64,000 nucleotides of DNA, from assembly GCA_014529385.2 (NCBI GenBank), contig CM043947.1, forward strand, positions 124,906,391-124,970,390. The letters run 5' to 3'. Positions within the stretch are counted from its first letter, which is position 1; each line of letters starts with the position of its first letter. Made by a program: the position numbers and the translations under genes. This stretch comes from Adiantum capillus-veneris (taxonomy: Eukaryota > Streptophyta > Polypodiopsida > Polypodiales > Pteridaceae). Of the stretch, positions 35,320-46,432 are shown in pieces. The notes under the pieces were generated by a model. That model was not told the DNA's origin. It searched no databases and saw nothing but the letters and a program-made list of their open reading frames with translations.

Positions 35320-36498
35320 ATGAAACATGAATTTGGTCCAGAGTTCAAAGGAGATGAAGATGCAGACGATTGGATTGCCAATTTTGATCTATTTATACTG
35401 AGAGTATTGCAGATGCCAGGTGATGAAGCAAAGCTCCAGACTCTGCCTTTGGTGCTGCGAGGTAAAGCAAAATCTTGGTTCGATGGCTTAGAAGATGCAC
35501 AAAAGCACAATCGGATCAGATTTCGAGAGAACTCTCTACAAAGGTATCGAAAGGTTGTGTCGGCTTCGGAAGCAGATGTAAAGCTCAAAGGTTTGCAGCA
35601 GGAAGTAGGTGCAAATTTTGATGATTTTGTTGATAAATGTGAAGCTTATTGGGGGGATTTTGCGGCTGCTACCAAAGCAACCAATGCGGGATATTTTAAG
35701 CCCAAAAGGTTTCTATCCTGCTTGCATCCCTATGTTCGTGAGAGAGTGTATGATGAAGATCCAAGTACCTTTGATGAAGTTGTCGAAGTTGCCAGAGCAA
35801 AGAGTCGAAAGATGAAGAAGAAGATGGAGGCAGGATTGCCACAGTCTACCATCATAGCAGCCAGTGGATCTAGGCTCAAACAGATGGAGGAGCATCAAAA
35901 GGTAAAAGCTCATTTTCTTGATATGCATTTGATTAAAGCACGTGAAGATGATGCCAGGGTAGAAGAGGTAGAACAAGTGCCAACCAGGTCTCAAAAGATA
36001 CAGAGGGGCATATTCAGAGTGCCACTCAGTTTGCTTGCTCAAGAGGACGAGGTGATAGAAGTTCTTAAAGAAGAGGTGTCAGTTCTAGAGCCAGTAACGA
36101 GGCTGACAACAAAGGTGCAAGAATCGGCAAGATTAGAAGAGGAGTCCGACAGTTCTCATAGCTCCAGCAGCAGTTTGGACACAAATAGCATGTGGGAGAC
36201 AGAATCCATCTCTTCTAGGTATGAAAGTTATGATGTTTTTCATGTAGATGAAGTGGAAAAAAATGTATGCGAGTTGCCTGTCAACCAGTTAAAGGTCAAA
36301 GAGAAGTATAGTGATGCACCTTGTCTGAATCTGCCAGTTGAGCAAACCTATCAAATGTCTTGTGATGGTGAGTCCCTATTGGAAGAAGAGGTATGGTTTG
36401 ATTGTGCATCCGATTTAACTGAAGATCAGGCTTTTGAGGATGACTTGCAGAAGCTAGAAGTAGAAGCGGAGGTATGTCAAGTTGATTTGTCTATGTAA
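35320..36498 (+). CDS. GAG protein of the TR-GAG-like element (392 aa)
   Basis: Residues about 10-130 are a retrotransposon GAG capsid domain: GDEDADDWIANFDLFILRV, ALPL-type TLPLVLRGKAKSWFDGL, then DFVDKCEAYWGDF, ending FDEVVEVARAKSRKMKKKME. After it come an acidic, Ser-rich region (SDSSHSSSSSLDTNS, about residues 270-290) and an acidic tail. No CCHC zinc knuckle and no protease motif are present, so the protein is short for an autonomous gypsy GAG-PR. An earlier ATG at 35,275 stops after 12 codons and a copy of its surroundings (atgaatcaagatgaaaca) is repeated at the true start, which is why I chose 35,320. The uninterrupted frame suggests recent function. Confidence 0.75.
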   Translation: MKHEFGPEFKGDEDADDWIANFDLFILRVLQMPGDEAKLQTLPLVLRGKAKSWFDGLEDAQKHNRIRFRENSLQRYRKVVSASEADVKLKGLQQEVGANFDDFVDKCEAYWGDFAAATKATNAGYFKPKRFLSCLHPYVRERVYDEDPSTFDEVVEVARAKSRKMKKKMEAGLPQSTIIAASGSRLKQMEEHQKVKAHFLDMHLIKAREDDARVEEVEQVPTRSQKIQRGIFRVPLSLLAQEDEVIEVLKEEVSVLEPVTRLTTKVQESARLEEESDSSHSSSSSLDTNSMWETESISSRYESYDVFHVDEVEKNVCELPVNQLKVKEKYSDAPCLNLPVEQTYQMSCDGESLLEEEVWFDCASDLTEDQAFEDDLQKLEVEAEVCQVDLSM

Positions 36499-36734
36499 GG
36501 GGTGGGGCAACCTTGCCTTGATGGACATGTAGAGGGGTACTTTGAAGTTTCAGAGTTTGTGTGTAGCCGTGGAGAGCTAGCTCCGATAGATAACTCTATG
36601 GAAACTGATACAGGTACAGCCTATGAGAGTGGTGCTCCATGCAACGAGGAAGGTGCCACCAACCTTGCAGGTGATGAGGTATTTGAAGAACAGGTATTTA
36701 AGCTCTAGCAGGTCATGTTCTTGAGTATGAAAAA

Positions 36735-37223
36735 GTGGCCTTGGAGCCATTTACAGAGGGTTTGGATACAGGTTTGCAAGGGGAACAGGTTTACTTGGCT
36801 ATTTTGCAGGTGGAGGCAAATGGCAGGGTCTTGCTATTTTATGTGATGCTATGGATACATGTGTTATTGGAGGTTCCTTTACAGGTATTTTTGTATCAGT
36901 GGAAAGGCTTTTTTGAAGTGGACTATACCATGGAGGGTTCTATAGCAAATGATAGGATAGCTGCTTATGATTCAGGTTTCTCAAGTACTGATGGCAAGTG
37001 TGCTTATAGCGGACACGAAGACTTATGGATACAGGGTGAAAAAGCTCCAAGCTATGAAGAGCTGAAAGGGTGGCGTGTTTATTGGCCTACAAGTGCAAAG
37101 AAAGGCTTGGATGTACATGTTTTACAGGTGGATGGCCACGGTCAATATTTTTTTTTTGATCCAGGTGGAGCCTACACTATGATTGGGGAAGCTGTGAGCT
37201 TTCCATTTGCCCCTGGAGGATGA
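36735..37223 (+). CDS. Unrecognised 162-codon frame after GAG
   Basis: An open frame between GAG and the 3' LTR, with GKCAYSGHEDLWIQGEK and VLQVDGHGQYFFFDPGGAYT in its C-terminal half and a hydrophobic stretch (VLLFYVMLWIHVLLEVPLQV) in its N-terminal half. I do not recognise a domain. A shorter frame at 36,502-36,708 precedes it. Both may be remnants of one longer reading frame that continued from GAG, or may be non-coding. Confidence 0.3.
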   Translation: MALEPFTEGLDTGLQGEQVYLAILQVEANGRVLLFYVMLWIHVLLEVPLQVFLYQWKGFFEVDYTMEGSIANDRIAAYDSGFSSTDGKCAYSGHEDLWIQGEKAPSYEELKGWRVYWPTSAKKGLDVHVLQVDGHGQYFFFDPGGAYTMIGEAVSFPFAPGG

Positions 37224-37370
37224 TGCAATAGCAAATGCTTTTCTCTCTATCTCTATCCTATCTATATAGCCACTATATATCTAAGTTATATCATTCTCTC
37301 TATACAGTCTTCTTTTATTTAGATAATACTGTGGTTGAGCATGAATGCTCAACGAGGGGGTGGTCAATGA

Positions 37371-39680
37371 TGGTGCAGCCAAACACCGTCAATCTAGGGG
37401 TATGCAAGAAGCAGGTACATAAAGCTTAGGAGGTGGCTGGCATCGTGTTTGAGGCCATGCTTGATGCAAGGTGTGGCCGGAACTATTGGGAAGTGTATGT
37501 CATATGTGGTGTTTAGCAGGTCAAAAATGCTTTTCTAACTCAATTAGTAGGAGAGATTAAAGAAAGCACATATCGGCCACTTGAAAGTAATGATGGCACA
37601 GTCTGGTCAACGATCGTATCGGTCATCACATCTCTAGGCGAAGATCTTGTCACTCGAGGACCATTCTTATGAAGTGGTGTTTGTTTATTCATGGCCATGA
37701 AGACTTGGAGCTTTGTTTTGATAGTGCTATGGCATGTTTGCAGACTCAAAGTAGGCGGCCAACCATAAGCATAACCATTCTCCTGGTTCAAGAGAACGTG
37801 TGAAGGGAGCTGCAGTTCATGAGAGAGAGGGCCGCCACTTGCAGACAAGGGAGGGAAAGCTGGATAGAAGGCGGGCTTGGGCGCCATACTGGAGTAGAAT
37901 AGAGGCCAGCGCTGCAATTGAAGGGGGTGGTGGGCTGCAGTTGATGGGGGAAGTTGCACCACCTGGTGGCCATGCAAAAAGGGAAAGGAGGTGGCGTCAT
38001 TGAGATGGTGGGCTGGCCTAGAGCAGAAGAAGGAGGGGCGACTCAAGGGGGAAAACGGCATAGGTGAGGGCGCCATCTGGATGGAGAGGGGTCGGCATCG
38101 ACTGCATGACGAGAAGGGCCGGAAAAGGGGAGTTTTACAAAAGCTGCCGATGGGTTGCAGGCAAGGGGACCCCGACAATAGGTTTTGGGCTGCATAAGGC
38201 AAGGTGTATGGGGTGTGAGTTGAAAGCGCTAGCTTGAGGATGCTATGATGGGAGGCCGCATAGGTGTGAAGGAATAGGGAACACTACAGAGAAAAGAACA
38301 ATGAGATGGGGGGCTCCTGTAGAAGGCTCCAAGCTATATGAGGGTTGCAGCTATATGAGGGTTGCAGGGTGGTGAGAACCCGAGGAAAGGCCACAGGTTG
38401 CATGGATGTGAGTAGCCAGGAGACTAAGGGCGTCAAGAGTAGGGGAGACCGCCTGATGCAGGTCAAAGAAGAGAGCAACGTGAGAAGCAAGGCCTTGAGA
38501 AATTGGGGGCCACTCACAAGCACAAGGGGAATTGAAGAGCCTCCAGCGTGGAGATACGAGGGTGGTAGGGAGCCCATTTTTGGGGAAGAAAGGTCCGACC
38601 TCAATGAAAAAAAGCACCATCACAGGGAATTCGAAGGCAAGAAGAAAAAACGCCAATGTAGGGTAAAACCCCCAATTTAAGGCCACCTGAGAGAGGGAGC
38701 TTAGATCTTTGATCTCCGAGCTCAATTATAACCAGTCAGTAGCTCATTTGATTCGCTTCGTCGAGAGCTTTACGAAAAAATTGATCTCAATTTTTTTGAT
38801 GATCGGAGCCGAAAGTTATAAATCCATTTATGCATTTCTGTGTAACAAAAATGGGTGTGAAAAAGAAGACAAACCAACCCCAAAAGAAAGACATGGGTGC
38901 CAACAAGGGTTAAAGTCATCCATTGCCCAATGAAAAGGTTGCATTTCAAAAAAGATGAACGTTGAGCATTCTTTTGAATTGCACAAAGTTGGTTCAGTTT
39001 TGTCTTATTATTCGGGGTGTCATTGTCCTTTCTTTGGGGGGTGGTTTTTTATTGGCCCCTTTACCCTATTACATTTTGTTCCCTTACTCTTCCAATAGAG
39101 TCTGGAGCGCCAATATCGAAAAGCCGAGGCTCAAGGCTAAGGTAAAGGGGAGAGCAACCTCTAAATACATTGGAAGATGGGGTCAACTTGAAAATTGCCT
39201 AAGAGGGGTTCGTCTGATCCAAAACTGAAGGAGGGTGATTTCTACATAATTCCATCATTGAACACTTTTGAGACTAATCTGGTTGGATTGCTATTCGTGC
39301 AAATGTTATCATGTTCATTTTTGTTCTTGTGATTGTGTGGGTATGTCAATTGTTGTGTTCTATATGTGATTGTGGTATTTGCTTTGTGGATGAAAGCTAT
39401 TGGGAAAGCTTAAGTCTACCAATGATCTTCGGGTGTCTGAGAGCGTTAGGATTACTTATATGTGATTATATGGTGCTATGAAGTCTCAAAGGTCGCGATA
39501 ATTGATTGCATTGCCTTGCGAGAAGATGCAGTCAGGGCCGGTCGTGTTGGGACAAGGGCAATAGAGGTTGGCAGCTTGGGTATTTGTGTATGCGTGAAAT
39601 AGGGGATAGGGGTGCTGTGGAATCACTGGGTTATAGAGAGGCATTCACTGAGTGTGATGGTGGCTTCCCTTTTCCCCCTT
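37371..39680 (+). repeat. 3' LTR of the TR-GAG-like element
   Basis: Direct repeat of 33,095-35,218 with the indels listed there. It contains the extra segment at 38,659-39,070, which starts gtaaaacccccaatttaagg. Confidence 0.85.
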
Positions 39681-39850
39681 TCTAGCAGCATCGGCAGTTA
39701 CAACATCTCCCATCTCAAAATCTTGAATGCCCAACTTGGTGGCCAACTCCTTTGATATGAAGTTGAGAGTAGAACCAGGGTCAAACAAGATGCATCCGGA
39801 TATAAGCCCGCTGTCTCCTCTCTCTCCGACCTTCACCATGCATCACTGGG
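39681..39850 (-). pseudogene. Gypsy G1 protease fragment beyond the insertion
   Basis: On the - strand it encodes CILFDPGSTLNFISKELATK, the protease active-site region (DPGS in place of DSGA/DTGS, as in the intact element), then LGIQDFEMGDVV up to the TR-GAG insertion point. Upstream GAG of G1 is not recognisable. Confidence 0.85.
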
Positions 39851-39889
39851 GTGCTTGAGAAAGGGGAAGACTAGAGCATCCCTCCACCA

Positions 39890-41870
39890 TCTACAATACA
39901 ACAAATAATATTTTGAGCCACGGTGACAAGATTAGTGTAACCTACAACATACGTAATGTGTCAATCAAAGATGTCCAACCTATACAATATGCATCACGCC
40001 GTGCAAGCAAAGTGGGGTTGCTCTTCGGGATCTTGTGTGGACTTGATTCGTGCACTGGAGTGTCCCCACTTCTTGAAGGCTTTGTCAAAGTGGTTCCGTT
40101 TGTATTTTTGCAATGTGTGTGCAAGTGTGCAACCATGCCTCTCTTCAGCCTTCTCGTGTTGAATGGCAACGTGTTGATTCTCGCCCTCCATTTTCTCGGC
40201 CATCTCAAGCACTCTCCTACACCAAATAATAAGACACAAGTTAGATCACCAACAAATTGATTTGAGGACATAATCACTTGATCCACCTTTTCAATTGCCA
40301 CTAATACATGTGATATTGAAGCCAATGGATCCTTGCCTTCTTCATGAAGCCTATGCCATTCTCTTTCAAAGTTGCATCACCACCTTGGAGCAAGTCAATT
40401 AAGCGGCATTTCCTAGCAAAGGAAGAAGGAGTCTTCTTTTTCATTACGAGATAATCAAAAGAGAAAGATATCAGAAGACTTAAATGATATTTACTTACTC
40501 TTTTGGGCTAATGCTTGCATGTGCAACCTTTGCCACTCTAGAGGGTGTCATTTTGGTGGTCTTTTTGTCCCAGCCTATAAATAATATATATTTTTGAAAA
40601 AATTTGTTGTTATTTTCTAGATTTGCAATGGTTGCTATCTCAAGCCCTTTGCACGTGAAATATTGCTCTTTTGAGATAACGCAAAAACGATACTTTCTCG
40701 TATCCGTCGGGTGCCAAGTCGCAGTCAAAGCTCTCTTTTGATGGCAGCCCTTTAGTTTTACTATTGTACATAGCATCAAAATCTTCTTATCATTTACAAA
40801 GGGCACAATCAAAACATATATAATAAAAATTCATAATCAAAACATATTCTCATTTAGCATTGCTTTCAAGCATACCTTCCAAGTAAGTTGAGCAAGGACA
40901 ACCATTGGCAGTTTTAGCCACTTTGATTTGTTTGGACCCCTGAAGTTCAAAGCCCTTTCTACTGCGGGATGTGCTCTTTTTGAAAATTTCTACAAGGGTG
41001 AAATTGGGTCCACCAACCTTAGCTTTCTCATCATGAATATATCATGCGCAATGGTGTGAGGAACTGAAACCCTTGTGGCCCTGTTTAGCACTCGGATGTA
41101 ATACACATTGTCAAAAACAATAAGATGCATTTACATTTGCAAAAAACAGTTGGATTTACTTGTTTATCATGCCCAAAACCAATAGAAACTCCGCTGTCTC
41201 ATGGGGTTGAAAATCGACAAGCACGCACTCCACCCTTGGTGCCTTCTCAATTGGGATGTCGTTCTTGTTCATCCATCACATCCATGCCTCCAATCTGTGA
41301 TTTCCATCCCAAACCACAAAGTACCTCTTGACCGTGTGACTAAGCTTGGGGATCATTAGACAAAGCTCCTTGTCCAACTCATATGACATTGCAAGATTTA
41401 TCAAAGTTGACCACGACAAGAGAATTTCTTATGATCGTCCTCAAGAATCTTCTCACTTACAATAACTTGCCATGACTGGTTGGTAGCTTTTATTTACAAT
41501 GGAGACTTGCAAATCCACCACTTGGTCATCATGTGTGCGGATGGCGGGGTTTGAAAGAAGTCAACGTAGAAGTAAGCGCGGAAGTTTGCCATCATAGGGA
41601 GATCCTTGAGAATCCACCCAACCCAAAGAAATCTACTTGTCAACTACGTTTCCAAAAGCTTCATTTCCTATGTCTTTTGTGGTAGTAGTTTCCACATAAT
41701 GGCTCAATTCTCCACTTGATTGCCTTGTTCCACCCACACCAGTTACGACGGACACATTCCAATCTAGCGAGCTTAAGTCTTGATATTGTTCTTTATCTTG
41801 AGTACATCGCAGAGGGACTCCTTGCGGCGTAGTAACATAAACTTCATCCACTATTGTTTTTGGAGTGACT
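39890..41870 (-). pseudogene. Degenerate ParB-fold-like locus (DGNHR motif)
   Basis: Read on the - strand, an opening frame (41,851-41,633, VDEVYVTTPQGVPLRCTQDK onward) is followed by disrupted coding-like pieces: KILEDDHKKFSCRGQL near 41,420, then RYFVVWDGNHRLEAWM near 41,310, then PRVECVLVDFQPHETAEFLL. The DGNHR plus downstream beta-helix pattern matches the ParB/sulfiredoxin-type fold and parallels DGQHS at 4,140, including the later AEFLLVLGMIN/AISAIANEEAQ block. A donor-like aa|gtaaat (about 41,163) and an acceptor-like ctaaacag (about 41,082) suggest an intron, followed by VSVPHTIAHDIFMMRK. Another open piece lies at 40,812-40,495. Stops and shifts are frequent. Probably a relic; the downstream half is not assignable. 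Confidence 0.4.
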
Positions 41871-41980
41871 TTTTGTTCTCATAGTTTAGCTAAAGAATTA
41901 TAGAAAATAGATAAAGGTATTGAAGTTTAGAGCTTGAGAGAAAGAAAGTGGGATCAAGGTAAAGCTTCACACAGAAATTA

Positions 41981-42129
41981 GTGTAAGATAGGGAAGTAGA
42001 GATGAGGAGACATAGAGAACTTGAAATAAGTGTAAGATAGGGAAGTAGAGATGAGGAGAAATAGAGAACTTGAAATAAGTGTAAGATAGGGAAGTAGAGA
42101 TGAGGAGAAATAAAGAACTTGAAATAAGA
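41981..42129. repeat. 49-bp tandem repeat, three copies
   Basis: The unit starts gtgtaagatagggaagtaga at 41,981, 42,030 and 42,079 and ends gaacttgaaata. The copies differ by about one base each. Confidence 0.95.
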
Positions 42130-42236
42130 AGATATGAAGAGCTAAGAGTTGAGAATGATATGAAAAAGAGCTGCTAGAAGCTCTTTATAAAGTTTTCAAA
42201 TTAAAAAATTATAAATTTTTTATTTCTTTAAAATAT

Positions 42237-43029
42237 TTGAGATTTGTGTGTGTATGTGTGTGTCTGTGGGAGGTGGGTGCACGTGTGTCTGTGGGAGGTG
42301 GGTGCATGTGTGTGTGTGTGTGTATGTACGTCCACACGCGCACTCACCCACGTGGGCATATGTGTGTGTGTAACACAACATACACACACCCCCATGGGGT
42401 GGGTGTGACACAACACACACACACATCCCACGTTGGTGTGTGTGTGTGTGGGGCGGGCGAGGGACACACGCTGCCACGTGACGGCGTGTGTCCTAGCGTG
42501 GTCCCATGGCTCTTGGCGCATGGGGACATGCTATCCATGCACCAAGGGTCGTTGGACAACATGTAGCCCAAGGACCACGCATCATCTACTGGCAGACCAG
42601 TGGCCACGTGGTCTACCACGTGTACTGTAGGCAGCCTACAATACACATGGCATGCCACACTGGCCACATGGTCTACCACGTCAACGACGTTGTGGCCAGG
42701 GTGGCATGCCATGTGTACTGTCGTTGGGCGATAGTACACGTGACATGATACGTGGTGCCAAAAAGATGCCATGTGTCATGCCATGTGTACTATCGCCCTA
42801 ATAGTACACATGGCATGCCAGCTCGACACCGCGCCGCGATCGACGTGGCAGACCACGTGGCCATCGTGGCATGCCACATGTACTGTTATGTGGCAATGGT
42901 ACACGTGGCAAATCATGTGGCCATGAAGCGGCCTGCGTGGCCCTTAAGCTATGCGTTTCCCAGTGACCGTTGGTCACACGGAGACACACGCCGTAGTGTG
43001 GCGCTTTCTCATGCTGCCAACCCCCCCCC

Positions 43030-43063
<34 letters not shown>

Positions 43064-43300
43064 CGCCCCACACCCGGGCATCCCCCTCGATCGCCCACAC
43101 ACCCCTCCACTGTACACCCGGGAACCCATACATCCGACCGCCCCCCTAGCACACAAACACACACTGCCATCGGGCTCTTGGTGCATGGGGAAGGGGCCAC
43201 ACGCCACCCCTCTCCCACACACACACACACACCTCACACTGAATGTGTGTGCTTGTCACACACGCTTATTCGCTAGCGCACACACTCGCACACAAAAATT
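42237..43300. repeat. GT/CA-rich low complexity with palindromic minisatellite and C-run
   Basis: GT/CA tracts occupy 42,237-42,460. From about 42,590 to 42,920 variants of ggccacgtggtctaccacgt and gtggcatgccatgtgtactg recur many times in both orientations, with frequent CACGTG and GCATGC palindromes. A run of about 26 C lies at 43,021-43,046, followed by CA tracts to 43,300. The open frames of 65-174 codons on both strands come from this composition. Confidence 0.85.
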
Positions 43301-44112
43301 ATATTATATATAATTTTGAAAAACAATATTTTTTAACATTATATATTTTTAATATTGCTTTTAAATAAATTTGTTAAAATAATAAAATAGTATTAAATTT
43401 AAATTTATAATGGCTATATCATTAGATGTGTGTATATAAACAATTTGTTAGTTTTTAAAATGTGATCTTATGCTTAATTATTTGTTTAGCTTATTATTAT
43501 GGCTTGTTCTTTATTTTTCCTTGATAAAGAGCTTTCTTATCCTTTTTACAATGGTAAATTTATAATATTTGAATCATTTCTTTTAGAAATAATTTCTCCC
43601 ATGCAATTTAAAACTTAAAAAAACCTCCTAGAGAGGGAAAAAATGCCCCGGCGGTCCTAAGTGTGTTCACACACATCACTACCATATGTATATAGTAACA
43701 TAGTATATACATCAATGACTCTAGGGCTAACTTATCTTTCACTTGTACACTAAGAAATATACTCTCTGTTGTGTGCCTTGAGCTTCTTTATCTTCTCCAA
43801 GTTGTGTGTGTTTTCTTGCAACCCTATTCCCAACACAATCAAAGGACAATACTCTGACTGAATACTCTCCTCCATAAGCACTCAAGAACGGCTATAAATC
43901 AGCTCCGAATAGCGCTCGAAGCACTCACGACGATAAAGCAATCTTGCTCACAACCAATCGGCTCTGAAGAGTGTGTACACGATGCTTACGTGCTCGGCAT
44001 ATTGTACAAGGAAGGAGAATGCAGAGAGTTTTGGGTGGAGCTCTCTGTGAAGATTCAAATTAATGCGTCACTGCTCCTTATTATTCTATATAACCAAAGA
44101 ATGGAGATAACA
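43301..44112. other. AT-rich, then unannotated unique sequence
   Basis: 43,301-43,610 is very AT-rich. 43,620-44,112 has balanced composition, short frames only and no motif I recognise. Confidence 0.4.
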
Positions 44113-44655
44113 TTAGTGGTGTTTAACCAGTTGGCCTGAACCCTGATAACTAGAACTCCACCAAAATGTCCATCGCTGCATCAAGCCAATTGCTAGCTCC
44201 ATCAAGCCAGCTGTTGTAGCTTTGTCGGAAAGAATCACACGTCCCAAGGCATCAACCATGCAAAAGTGTGGTGTTCTTTGTTCAATGCAATGATGTCTTT
44301 TCTCATCAAGTAATTCAAATACATTTGCCACTTCCACTAAATTTGAGCAACCTCAAGCATTGAGCACAAGAAGAAAGTGAATGCATGTGGGCATATTTAA
44401 TCATTGCAAATAGTCCAGAGTTTCCATTGCATGGGCAAATACTGGCCATCACACCGCACATAATTTGCAAAAGCAACTTACTGGCTTTGCCTCTATTTGC
44501 ATATCTGGCAAGCAGTTTGATCGAAAGTACCGCTTTTTGCATGTCAACCAAGGTTTTTCCAATTGAGGTGCTGAAGCTTTGGAAAAACGCCTCACAGGTT
44601 CAAAGAGGTCAACCATGCTAAGTTTGTTTGGTGCAATCACAACTCCATCCATCAT
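44113..44655 (-). pseudogene. Decayed PPR-protein gene fragment
   Basis: On the - strand, pieces in different frames resemble the ordered parts of plant organelle PPR proteins: GVVIAPNKLSMVDLFEPV (the usual VxPNKxTLVSLLxAC segment), a disrupted middle, and CMVDALGRVILSDKATT (the usual CMVDLLGRAGxLxEA segment) near 44,250. Stops and shifts separate them. PPR proteins bind RNA in chloroplasts and mitochondria; this piece cannot be functional. Confidence 0.45.
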
Positions 44656-44813
44656 GAAAAAGTTTCTTTCTTAGGTGAAATAACAGCTCCCTCTAGCTTG
44701 AATATTGGGCCAGCATAATGGAGGTGTGTAATCACCCTGCACCCAACTCCAAATTTGCCATTGATGGAGCACAAGAAGTTTCTCACAATAATTCCCACCT
44801 TATGACTTACCTC

Positions 44814-44968
44814 AACATCATGAGCTTTTGTGAGGGAGGCACCATATACCTAGCTTGGTACGATTGGGAGTAGGGGACCGCCGGCCCGGTGGGGGGGGCG
44901 GTGGTCCCCTACCGCCAATCGTACCTAGCTAGGTATGCGGTGCCTCCCGAGCAGAATCTCATGATGTT
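44814..44968. mobile_element. 155-bp foldback (MITE-like) hairpin
   Basis: The left arm from aacatcatgag through gggaggcaccatatacctag and ggtacgattgg is mirrored by the right arm ccaatcgtacc, ctaggtatgcggtgcctccc and ctcatgatgtt. About 70 bp per arm pair with few mismatches around a GC-rich centre (ccggcccggtgggg). No coding capacity. Confidence 0.85.
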
Positions 44969-46428
44969 ATGCATTGTATGAAAAACACTAAAAAAGGATC
45001 TCTTTTCCTACATGAGAAAATTTCTAAATCTTCTTATGGAGGTCATCAAGTCCCTTACTGGCTGCAATTATGTAGCCTTCATCCAGCCCTGCTACATACA
45101 TTAAGCCCATTAAGTAACCTGATTTTTAGATGCTCTCATGTTGCATCCGGACTCCAGAGTATCTAAGAGAGCACATTCCAAGAGAGTGCATCTAGAGAGA
45201 ATCCCTCGCATCGCCTTTGTGGAAAACAACGAGTGCATTTTATTTGTGAGCTTTTATTTTTGTGCTGTTGCAATTAAATTATTATTTTTGAGCTTAATGC
45301 CACTACTTTTTGTTTCATCAAAGATAAACATTGACATATGGCTTCCGCCGCAATAAGAATCACATACTAAAAAATTGATGGTAACCCATGTGGGTGACCT
45401 ATAAGAAAAGATGATGAAGTGGATATTGGAGAAAGAGACTCATAATACCATAGTGTAAGAAAGCAACCAAGAATGACTAAAATATCCAAAAACATTTCAC
45501 AAAAGGCACACACACTAGAGCTAACCTATAACAAAATTTCCATACTCTTGTAATAGTCCCCAGGAAATACATTTTTGAAGATAAATTCAGGCTAATGTTT
45601 TGGGTGATCAATGACCAAAGTGTTAGTGGTTGACCTATCAAAAAGATAATAATTAATATATCCAAAAACATTACATAAATGGCATTGATAAAAGAGCTTA
45701 TATCAAAAACTTCATGTGATTCATTATCAAAAAAGGATACATCTTATGTGGCAAACCCAATAAAAAGGCAAGGTCTATGGTTGCTAGTCCAAGGTTAGTG
45801 TATGACCATGTGTTCCTTGGGTTCTTGCTTGGGTTGAAGGCCAAAAATGTGCATGATCATGTAATACACGTGTTTGTAGACAAGAAACACCTTTTGAGTA
45901 AATTCTCTCCTTTGAAAATCATGATATTTGCAATTAGGCTCTTTTTTTATGTGAACATTATATGAGCTCTTCAAGTGTTCTCAAGAAATGGCATGCAGCG
46001 TTAATTGTGTTAATATAACCTCATCCATAAAGGTCCCAACCATGTTATTAATTGCCTCCAATCTTGGAGGCTACCTCACCAAATGCATGTAGCTCTTGAG
46101 AGATGACTAGAATATTGATGGCCATATCTTCATATATGGATGAGGGATAAAAATATAGAGGACCATCTAGATCATTGTGTAGAGGTTCTTTGCATGCCTT
46201 CTTTGGGTCCTAGGTTAGGTCAGCGGGAGAAATTCCTTGGAGGGTATAATGGCTACATTTGCTATGATGCATGACCCCACCTTCACTTTTAGTGAAAGGT
46301 ATTTCGTGACACTAGGGCAAGTTTGTTTTCTCACATATGGGTTCTTACGAGACATAAAATTTTTCCTAGTTCTAAAGACATAGAAGCTACTACAATACCT
46401 GATGTACTATAAAGCCTGCCCCACCATT
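44969..46428. other. Unannotated spacer left of gypsy G2
   Basis: Only short frames are present. The phrase atatccaaaaacattncana is repeated about 176 bp apart (45,482 and 45,658). I see no gene or transposon end until the LTR at 46,433. Confidence 0.4.
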
Positions 46429-46432
46429 TTCT

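Larger units (their letters stand above)
33095..39680 (+). mobile_element. Non-autonomous LTR element coding only GAG (TR-GAG-like)
   Basis: Two direct repeats of over 2 kb (33,095-35,218 and 37,371-39,680) enclose about 2.15 kb with one GAG gene and no protease, reverse transcriptase or integrase. A purine tract (aacgaggggg) lies 10 bp before the second repeat. The element sits inside the protease coding part of G1: G1 resumes at 39,681 on the other side. The target duplication is not clean (agtag against tctag). Such GAG-only elements must borrow enzymes from a relative. Confidence 0.85.

Noticed and set aside
42220-43313. Several His/Thr- and Cys/Val-rich frames on both strands
   Set aside because: Products of CA/GT microsatellites, the C-run and the palindromic minisatellite.
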